Source of the DNA: CAZCCC01 sp964535715
GTDB lineage: Bacteria; Patescibacteriota; Patescibacteriia; Buchananbacterales; UBA6539
Length of the DNA: 32,091 nucleotides
Reading direction: 5' to 3'
NCBI GenBank assembly: GCA_964535715.1
Contig: CAZHUO010000017.1
Location: 1 to 32,091 of the forward strand
Positions 16,192 to 21,046 of the stretch are shown piece by piece. The position numbers and the translations under genes were made by a program. Numbering within the stretch: position 1 is the first letter of the stretch; each line of letters begins with the position of its first letter. The notes below the pieces were generated by a model. The model made no database searches. It worked only from the letters and a program-made list of their open reading frames with translations, and had not been told where the DNA came from.

Positions 16192-16533
16192 GTGAGTGTC
16201 GACGAGGGGTGCTCCGGCCTTGTCCTTGTTGAGACTGCGACCGACCGAGTGGTCGGCTATGCAGTTTATAACGAGGGCAACCGCGAGGTCATTGACATCG
16301 CGGTCGAGCCGGAAATGCGCCAGGCTCCGGGTGCGTCGCGGGCGCTTTTTGAAGCGCTGACCGCCCGCATTAGCGACATCGGCGGGACCTGGCGAGCGAC
16401 CGCCAGGGAAAGCACCTCACTTGCCTCCTTGCGGGCCGCTGCCACGCGAGGAATTATAAGGCTCAGTGAAATTAAAACAACTGACAACATGGGAAACGAT
16501 CCTATGGTGGAAGTTGAATTTACGGTTGCCTAG
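16192..16533 (+). CDS. GNAT acetyltransferase half, in frame with the preceding gene
   Basis: 113 aa from GTG 16192, 3 nt after the TAG of the 746-aa gene and in the same reading frame. It contains the central and motif-A part of a GNAT fold: SGLVLVETATDRVVGYAVYN (beta strands), REVIDIAVEP, then RQAPGASRALFEALTARI (acetyl-CoA loop and helix; RQAPGAS in place of the usual Q/RxxGxG/A). The missing first helix is at the end of the upstream ORF, so the two probably form one protein of about 860 aa by readthrough, or one broken by mutation or sequencing error. A weak GAAGG precedes the GTG, so separate translation is possible. Its TAG stop overlaps the first base of the pseudoknot of element C. 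Confidence 0.55.
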   Translation: MSVDEGCSGLVLVETATDRVVGYAVYNEGNREVIDIAVEPEMRQAPGASRALFEALTARISDIGGTWRATARESTSLASLRAAATRGIIRLSEIKTTDNMGNDPMVEVEFTVA

Positions 16534-16679
16534 AGGGTCGTGGCCCTCGAAAAATAACCCACGAAAATTGGTTAAATTCGGAGGAGCACAAGTGGTACTT
16601 GTCGCTCCTCCTTCCAACTGACTTTATCATCAGCTGTTAGCTTGTAGCTTTTAGCTTTTAGGTGGTGGCGTCTGAGGAA
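16533..16679 (+). repeat. Pseudoknot-hp1-hp2 structured element C
   Basis: Same pseudoknot as element B: GAGGG (16533-16537), TCGTGG, CCCTC (16544-16548), CCACGA (16559-16564). hp1: GGAGGAGC-ACAAG/CTTGT-C-GCTCCTCC (16580-16611), identical to element E. hp2: TTCC AACT GAC...GTC TGA GGAA (16612-16679); the stem GACTTTATCATC/GGTGGTGGCGTC has one mismatch and the tip holds TTAGCTTGTAGC-type repeats. The following leader (16680-16825) has a CTCTCC/GGAGAG hairpin (16715-16739) and no ORF. Confidence 0.75.
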
Positions 16680-16825
16680 AAATATTAGTTTTTTTATTTT
16701 CCTGCCAAAGACTTCTCTCCTCCCCCGTAGTCGGGAGAGGTAAGAGATTATTTTTTTACTTGTCACGTTGCGGGGTGTCTTGGGCGGGGAAATAGGGAAA
16801 TTAAAACAAAAAAGGAAAAATAGAA

Positions 16826-17584
16826 ATGGAAAAGTTCTTTGTAGAAATCAACGGCCTGAAGCCGTTTGTCCAAGCCCTCGGGCTTGTCTGGCCGGTTGAG
16901 TATTTTTTTGTTCCAACAGAAAATACTTGCCGTGTCACTAGCGACCCAAGTGCTTGCCGGCACGAAGTCTGGGTACACCCTGGGGTAATCCAAAACCCCG
17001 AGACGTACCTTTGTGACTTGGTTCATGAGTTGTGCCATGCCAGTTTGGCGGAAAGAGTTGATGTGGCTTTTTCCACGATTTATTTTTCCCGCCACTATGC
17101 TCATCTGTCTTCAAAAGCCGAAAAAGAGTTTGCCAAAAAATACTGGCTGCTTTATTTGGCCTGGGCGCATGTTGACGTCTGGGTCGATGAGCTTAGGCAT
17201 TCGCTTTTTCCCGATCTGACGTTTGCCGATCATGATAGCTTTTTTAAAAGTATCAGCGTCATTGCTAGTTTGGATAAAAATGAGCTGGTTGGCCTTGAAC
17301 AGCCGCAACATTTGCTGGCTTTGGCTGTGCATTTGGCAGAGACAAAAAGGTTTGGTTTAGCAAAGCAGGATTTTTCCCAAATCCTGAATTGCTTAAGCCG
17401 AGAAGGCCAAAAAACCGTTAGCCGGATGCACCAGTATTATGCAATTTTGCCACGCCTTACATTTCAGCCGGAAAAAGACTTGGCAATTCTTTTGGATTCG
17501 GTGCAGAAAGCGGCCAAAAAGCTTGGCCTGCCAATTGCCCCTCGGATTTTGGAGGAAGAAGGCCGGCAAGTCTGGCTTGTTTAA
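16826..17584 (+). CDS. Putative HExxH zinc-metalloprotein, cassette 3
   Basis: 252 aa, start preceded by AAGGAAAA. H67-E-L-C-H71 (YLCDLVHELCHASLAERVD) is an HExxH zinc-binding motif in a helix, as in gluzincin-type peptidases and some metal hydroxylases. Further His and Asp residues follow (FADHDSFF, HVDVWVDELRH), but I cannot assign the third ligand. No signal peptide, so the protein is cytoplasmic. The specific family is not recognised; a cytoplasmic metalloprotease or domesticated zinc protein is the best inference. It is flanked by structured elements C and D and is the only gene between them. Confidence 0.6.
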   Translation: MEKFFVEINGLKPFVQALGLVWPVEYFFVPTENTCRVTSDPSACRHEVWVHPGVIQNPETYLCDLVHELCHASLAERVDVAFSTIYFSRHYAHLSSKAEKEFAKKYWLLYLAWAHVDVWVDELRHSLFPDLTFADHDSFFKSISVIASLDKNELVGLEQPQHLLALAVHLAETKRFGLAKQDFSQILNCLSREGQKTVSRMHQYYAILPRLTFQPEKDLAILLDSVQKAAKKLGLPIAPRILEEEGRQVWLV

Positions 17585-17590
17585 TTTTTT

Positions 17591-17665
17591 GGAGGAGTGG
17601 TAGCTTTGTCTTTCACTCCTCCTTCTGACTGGCGTCGCAACTATTCGGTTGTGAGGCCTGAGGAA
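17591..17665 (+). repeat. hp1-hp2 structured element D
   Basis: It begins 6 nt after the upstream stop. hp1: GGAGGAGTG/CACTCCTCC (17591-17622), perfect. hp2: TTCT GACT GGC...GCC TGA GGAA (17623-17665); the stem GGCGTCGCAA/TTGTGAGGCC has one G.G mismatch. The GGC/GCC pair replaces GAC/GTC of the other copies, a compensatory change. A GC-rich hairpin GCGCCGG/CCGGTGC follows before the next gene. Confidence 0.75.
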
Positions 17666-17714
17666 AATGTGATTCGCGCCGGCGGCCGGTGCAAGAAAAA
17701 GAAAGGTTGATAAG

Positions 17715-18422
17715 ATGAGTAATTTAATTGAATTGGTGATTGGAGTCTGTTCCCGCTTCGGACACTTCGGTGAAATAAATTTTGTTTTTACCGAAGAATC
17801 TAGAAAATGGTACCCATGCGAGCATGGGTGGGAAAAGCGGTGGTTTACATTCAGTGTTCCTGAAGTCACGGAAAATATTTACAAATATTTCTGTGGCATA
17901 TACCCGGAATTTTCTATTCAGGCTTTCAAAAACAAGGAGGTCCTTTGGGAGAGAAAGGGTTATGAAAAACTCAATCCTCCCTTACCCGGATTTCCTAAAT
18001 CTATTGGGAGTCCGATAACGCAGGAAATCCTTGTTGAAAAAATAAAACCTGATTTCTGGGGGCTCTGGCTCCTTGGCCGGCTGGGTCAGGGGGAGGCCGT
18101 TGAGATAAATGGCCACTCGCTAAAACGCATTGACGATGTCGTCGTGCCAGCAGACGACGATCCGTTGACGCATAAGGCGTGTAAACGTCTTTGGAACAGC
18201 AGGATATCCCCGGAGAAAATCTGGGACAAGGAAGAAATGGTAGATGAATCGCGGCAGGAAAAGGTAATAATGATTGGGGATGTCCCGGTACTTATCGCCC
18301 ATTCCCAGCATGGAAGATACCTTATTTTTGATGGTCGTGGGTACGGCTGGTGTAATACAACCTGGCGCGTACCCGGCCATAGAACCGGCTACTACGATGA
18401 CCACTTGCCAACAGGCAGGTGA
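17715..18422 (+). CDS. Hypothetical protein, cassette 4 (235 aa)
   Basis: Starts MSNLIELVIGVCSRFGHFGE after GAAAGG. Aromatic-rich with no membrane segment or signal. The middle (GRLGQGEAVEINGHSLKRID) and C-terminal part (VIMIGDVPVLIAHSQHGRYL, then IFDGRGYGWC) look beta-rich. No recognised family. It ends GHRTGYYDDHLPTGR. As in the other cassettes it lies between two hp elements (D and E) and has higher GC than the host genes. Confidence 0.6.
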   Translation: MSNLIELVIGVCSRFGHFGEINFVFTEESRKWYPCEHGWEKRWFTFSVPEVTENIYKYFCGIYPEFSIQAFKNKEVLWERKGYEKLNPPLPGFPKSIGSPITQEILVEKIKPDFWGLWLLGRLGQGEAVEINGHSLKRIDDVVVPADDDPLTHKACKRLWNSRISPEKIWDKEEMVDESRQEKVIMIGDVPVLIAHSQHGRYLIFDGRGYGWCNTTWRVPGHRTGYYDDHLPTGR

Positions 18423-18436
18423 GTCGCAAAGATTAC

Positions 18437-18514
18437 GGAGGAGCACAAGTGGTACTTGTCGCTCCTCCTTCCAACTGACTTTGCGAACATTGTGCGTTCG
18501 TGGGGTCTGAAGAA
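18437..18514 (+). repeat. hp1-hp2 structured element E
   Basis: hp1 (18437-18468) and the first bases of hp2 are identical to element C. hp2: TTCC AACT GAC...GTC TGA AGAA (18469-18514), with the stem GACTTTGCGAAC/GTTCGTGGGGTC pairing at all 12 positions. Its tip sequence is that of element B (ATTGTGC), so element E combines the hp1 of C with the tip of B. Confidence 0.75.
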
Positions 18515-18524
18515 GAAAGTTTTT

Positions 18525-18632
18525 CTACACCGACAATAGTGTTGGTGTAGGAATTAGGAATTTGTCTCTTAATGATGGGCAACGAACCCGGAGAGAGACG
18601 CGGCATATAGCGGCCGAAACTCTGAAAGGAGG
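18525..18632 (+). promoter_or_regulatory. Structured leader E (shared with leader A)
   Basis: Stems CTACACCGAC/GTTGGTGTAG (18525-18550), GTCTCTT/GAGAGAC (18564-18599), CGGC/GCCG, and CTCT-GAAA-GGAG (18620-18631), the last including the Shine-Dalgarno. Compared with leader A, the second stem has two full compensatory pairs (T-A to C-G and C-G to T-A). The loop AATAGT and the ACTCT/GAAAGGAG segment are conserved. Confidence 0.65.
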
Positions 18633-18636
18633 AGCT

Positions 18637-19344
18637 ATGAGAAAATTTATGTCATTTGATGCAGAAACCAATGGGCTTTGGGGCATGGCGTTCGCCATAG
18701 GCGCCCTTGCCTATGACGAAAAAGGAAATGAAATTGCGCATTTTATCGGTCGCTTGCCGGACTCGGCAGTGACTAATGAATGGGTAATGACCAATGTTCT
18801 GCCCATGCTCGCCACTGTTGTCGTAACGCACGAAACGTATGAGTCGCTTATTGCTGACTTCGCGAAATTCTATCTTGCGAACAAACAAGATGCGGACATC
18901 ATCGTACACATGGGCGTGCCAGTCGAGAGCAAACTGCTTTTTGACATGCACACCATGGGTTTTATCGGCGACATGGACGGGCCTTACCCGCTTTATGACG
19001 TTGCCGGCAATCTGCAGGCCAACGGCGAAGACCCCACTTCGGTGGACAAGTTTATTGTCGAGCATAGTTTGTCGGTCAATGAGTTCGATGGTGGGACTCA
19101 TAACCCTCTTTACGATGCTGCCGCAGCCGCTACGGTTTGGCGGTATTTCGCAACACGCCACTTGGCGCAAAAATATAACCCGGAATGGGTCGAGTCCCAT
19201 CGGCACGGACTTGTCTCCTGCGAATGGGAGATGCTTGAGATAAAGTCAGTGGTAGACATGCTCTACCCTGATTTAAAAATCAAGTACAGTTACGGCCATG
19301 ACTGTAACGTACAGGGGTGGGCATATTGCATTGAATCGAAGTAA
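18637..19344 (+). CDS. DEDDh-type 3'-5' exonuclease-like protein, cassette 5
   Basis: 235 aa from the ATG at 18637, chosen because AAAGGAGG lies just upstream; an ATG at 18562 lies inside the structured leader. Exo I is MSFDAETNG (DxE), and Exo III is THNPLYDAAAAATVW (H....D). The middle segment (ADIIVHMGVPVESKLLFDMH) occupies the Exo II position but lacks the usual Asn, so its catalytic Asp is less certain. Proteins with this pattern are known as exonuclease-like proteins in phages and small bacteria. Expected activity is 3'-5' trimming of RNA or DNA. Its place in an array of repeated hairpins makes RNA processing an attractive but untested idea. It shares its leader with the 160-aa gene. 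Confidence 0.7.
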   Translation: MRKFMSFDAETNGLWGMAFAIGALAYDEKGNEIAHFIGRLPDSAVTNEWVMTNVLPMLATVVVTHETYESLIADFAKFYLANKQDADIIVHMGVPVESKLLFDMHTMGFIGDMDGPYPLYDVAGNLQANGEDPTSVDKFIVEHSLSVNEFDGGTHNPLYDAAAAATVWRYFATRHLAQKYNPEWVESHRHGLVSCEWEMLEIKSVVDMLYPDLKIKYSYGHDCNVQGWAYCIESK

Positions 19345-19370
19345 TAAGCTTCACCCTTATTGTACATTGT

Positions 19371-19407
19371 GCGGGCGGTGACTTACACAAGTTTTTACGC
19401 CGCCCGC
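19371..19407 (+). other. Strong hairpin after exonuclease-like gene
   Basis: GCGGGCGG (19371-19378)/CCGCCCGC (19400-19407), 8 bp of pure GC with a 21-nt loop, followed by TTACTTTTC. It is a possible weak terminator or a replacement for hp1, which is missing from element F. Confidence 0.55.
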
Positions 19408-19449
19408 TTACTTTTCTAGTTTTATGTTTTTCTGATTAAACTATTTTTT

Positions 19450-19578
19450 TTCCAACTGACTTCATCATCAGCTTTTAGCTTGTAGCTAATAGTCCCGATG
19501 TTTTTGCTTCGCAAAAATCGGGATCCCAACTCTGCCAAAGACGGACATTGGGACTTTCAGATGGTGAGGTCTGAGGAA
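19450..19578 (+). repeat. hp2 structured element F
   Basis: TTCC AACT GAC...GTC TGA GGAA with a perfect 12-position stem GACTTCATCATC/GATGGTGAGGTC. The tip is expanded to about 90 nt and contains a TTTTAGCTTGTAGC repeat and a nested AGTCCC/GGGACT and CCCGAT/ATCGGG hairpin. No adjacent hp1. Confidence 0.75.
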
Positions 19579-19600
19579 AAAAAACAAGAAAGGTAGAAAA

Positions 19601-19834
19601 ATGAAAAATTTTTTAATGTGGTTTTTGGAATCTGGTATTATTTTTTTCTTCGGTATTTCCGGCTTATTAATTATGGGCGTGTCTATGATTATGTGTGAGC
19701 CGGATGGAAGAAGCGTTGTGGTTGAGCTGGTTAGTGAATCGGGGTGTTTGCAAATCATCCCGGTTATTACCGGCTTCTATGGCTTTTTGCTGGCCTGTTA
19801 TTTCGGCTGGCAATTCAGCCGCCACACCAAATGA
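19601..19834 (+). CDS. Small membrane protein, cassette 6 (77 aa)
   Basis: Starts MKNFLMWFLESGIIFFFGIS after AAAGGTAG. Two hydrophobic segments (about residues 8-32 and 50-71) are separated by a short acidic loop (CEPDGRSVVVELVSESGC), so it is probably a two-pass membrane protein with a basic C-terminus (QFSRHTK). No family recognised. It is the last gene of the array; downstream are three hairpins and a terminator. Confidence 0.6.
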   Translation: MKNFLMWFLESGIIFFFGISGLLIMGVSMIMCEPDGRSVVVELVSESGCLQIIPVITGFYGFLLACYFGWQFSRHTK

Positions 19835-19840
19835 TCTTTT

Positions 19841-19873
19841 AGGCGGCACTTAGCTTTTGCCAAACTGCCGCCT
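19841..19873 (+). terminator. Terminator-like hairpin after the 77-aa gene
   Basis: AGGCGGCA (19841-19848)/TGCCGCCT (19866-19873), followed by TCCTTTTC. The U run is imperfect. Confidence 0.5.
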
Positions 19874-19899
19874 TCCTTTTCATTAGCTTTCTTCTTTGT

Positions 19900-20031
19900 C
19901 TGCCTAACACTCTCTCCTCCCCCGCCTCAATTTTACTTATCATTGATTGAATCTTTAAAACGTTTTTGTTTTTATGACTTTTTTTCAATCATTAAGTTGT
20001 ATGAGTAAAATTGAGGCGGGGAGTTAGGCAG
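19900..20031. repeat. Very long palindrome at the end of the array
   Basis: CTGCCTAAC (19900-19908)/GTTAGGCAG (20023-20031), then an 18-bp perfect inner stem (19920-19937 with 20004-20021, containing CCCCGCCTCAATTTTACT), and an inner ATTGATTGAA/TTCAATCAT stem. The whole 132-nt stretch folds on itself. Together with the adjacent hairpins it accounts for the gene-free stretch 19835-20092. Confidence 0.8.
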
Positions 20032-20049
20032 GCAGAAAAGGAAATTAGA

Positions 20050-20083
20050 AAAATCCCGTGATATAATATCCCGGGATTTTTTG
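20050..20083. terminator. Bidirectional terminator
   Basis: ATCCCG...CGGGAT hairpin with a T run on both strands (GGGATTTTTT on plus, GGGATTTTT on minus). It ends the cassette array on the plus strand and the coiled-coil gene on the minus strand. Confidence 0.8.
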
Positions 20084-20092
20084 TATTTGAAG

Positions 20093-20560
20093 TTAAATTA
20101 ATTCTTTAAGTTCATTTATCTCGCTGGTTTCAAAAACTGTATGTTTGTCCAAAAATCCCACCAGCTTCTGATTGAACACTTTGCCTTTTTCTTTCACGCC
20201 GTTTATTCGTTTGCCGATTTCGGAAATGACATCGGCGAGTTTGTCATCCAGATATGCTTTTGTCACCAAGCGACACTCGGTTTTTGCCAAATCTTCTTTG
20301 GTTGCGAATCTTGCCAAGTCTTCTTTGGTTGCCATTTTGGCCATTCTTTCTTCAAATTCAGATTTTAATACAACCTCATCTCTCATCGGGACATTATCCT
20401 TAATAAAAGTAACAACATCATACAATTCATCAACTCTTCCCGATAGATTGTCAACTCGTCCCGATAGATTGTCAAATTTGTCAGACAACTGATTTATTGC
20501 CGACAAAACTTCTTTGTTTGCGCTATGTTGACCCCGCACTAATTTAGTGTCTTGAGTCAT
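20093..20560 (-). CDS. Coiled-coil protein (155 aa)
   Basis: Starts MTQDTKLVRGQHSANKEVLS. Heptad-like pattern from about residue 18 to 60 with a duplicated NLSGRVDNLSGRVD, then MATKEDLARFATKEDLAKTE repeats. Ends FETSEINELKELI. No enzymatic motif; this is a general type of small bacterial coiled-coil protein with a structural or scaffold role. The start codon lies between two arms of a 14-bp inverted repeat, one of which is inside codons 6-10. No strong ribosome binding site was noticed. Confidence 0.75.
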   Translation of the reverse strand: MTQDTKLVRGQHSANKEVLSAINQLSDKFDNLSGRVDNLSGRVDELYDVVTFIKDNVPMRDEVVLKSEFEERMAKMATKEDLARFATKEDLAKTECRLVTKAYLDDKLADVISEIGKRINGVKEKGKVFNQKLVGFLDKHTVFETSEINELKELI

Positions 20561-20627
20561 ACAATTATAATTAAATTATTAAAATTGAAAATTTTATTTA
20601 TAAAATATTAAACAATTAGTGCGGGGT
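20531..20627. repeat. 14-bp inverted repeat around the coiled-coil gene start
   Basis: ACCCCGCACTAATT (20531-20544) and its exact reverse complement (20614-20627). The core GTGCGGGG is the same as in the terminal repeats of the GIY-YIG element 130 bp away. The region 20561-20775 otherwise holds only promoter-like AT-rich sequence (TATAAT at 20695-20700). Confidence 0.65.
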
Positions 20628-20756
20628 TGATTTTTTGCCTTTGTGTTGTTTTGCATAAAATCAACTTAAGAATTAGGTAATATTTATTTTAGGTTATAAT
20701 CAGTACTCAGTCAAGATTGACGAAAACCTTATTTTTAGCTAAAATAAATCCATTAT

Positions 20757-21044
20757 CCCCGCACCTTTTAAGTATATGTTTTATGTAAATTTTTTAAAAA
20801 GTATTAAGGATAAAAAATTATATATTGGCTTAACTAATGATTTAAAAAGTAGATTATTAAAGCACAATAATAATAAGGTGCGGTCGACAAAAAGTAGGAC
20901 ACCATTTGAACTAGTTTATTATGAAGCATATAAGTCTGAAGAAGACGCTAAAAATCGAGAAAAACAAATTAAACATTTTGGAAAAGTTTATTCACAATTA
21001 AAAAGACGTATTGAAAAATCATTAAATACTTAAAAGGTGCGGGG
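20757..21044 (+). mobile_element. Putative mini-element: GIY-YIG gene in perfect 19-bp inverted repeats
   Basis: The left end CCCCGCACCTTTTAAGTAT (20757-20775) is the exact reverse complement of the right end (21026-21044). The left arm abuts the ATG of the GIY-YIG gene; the right arm contains its stop codon and ends 2 nt before the ATG of ileS. There is no obvious target-site duplication. Mobility is inferred from the structure only. Confidence 0.55.
20776..21033 (+). CDS. GIY-YIG nuclease domain protein (85 aa)
   Basis: Small single-domain GIY-YIG endonuclease-like protein: MFYVNFLKSIKDKKLYIGLT gives the Y-V...Y-I-G motif; R in NDLKSRLLKHN, then FELVYYEAYKSEEDAKNREK with the conserved Glu, and KQIKHFGK at the end. 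It resembles the short UPF0213/YhbQ-like group. It would cut or nick branched or structured DNA. The arms of a perfect 19-bp inverted repeat flank the ORF so tightly that gene and repeats look like one unit inserted directly before ileS. Confidence 0.85.
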   Translation: MFYVNFLKSIKDKKLYIGLTNDLKSRLLKHNNNKVRSTKSRTPFELVYYEAYKSEEDAKNREKQIKHFGKVYSQLKRRIEKSLNT

Positions 21045-21046
21045 TT

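Noticed and set aside
17597..17710. 37-codon ORF running from the hp1 GTG of element D to just before the next gene
   Set aside because: The GTG is fused to its GGAGGA with no spacing, the frame is not open in the other elements, and the pattern follows RNA pairing rather than codon use.
13008..18514. Hammerhead ribozyme, because CTGANGA is conserved (CTGAGGA, once CTGAAGA)
   Set aside because: No stem II directly follows it, the GAAA before stem III is absent at the right place, and the CTGA strand is better explained by the internal loop of hp2.
12557..19578. hp2 elements as integron attC sites
   Set aside because: Spacing between genes and folding recall attC, but the terminal GTTRRRY partner of RYYYAAC is missing and no integron integrase is in the window. 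The conserved end is CTGAGGAA.
20580..20757. T-box leader for ileS
   Set aside because: No T-box AGGGTGGNACCGCG-like core or specifier hairpin is visible, and the GIY-YIG unit lies between this stretch and ileS.
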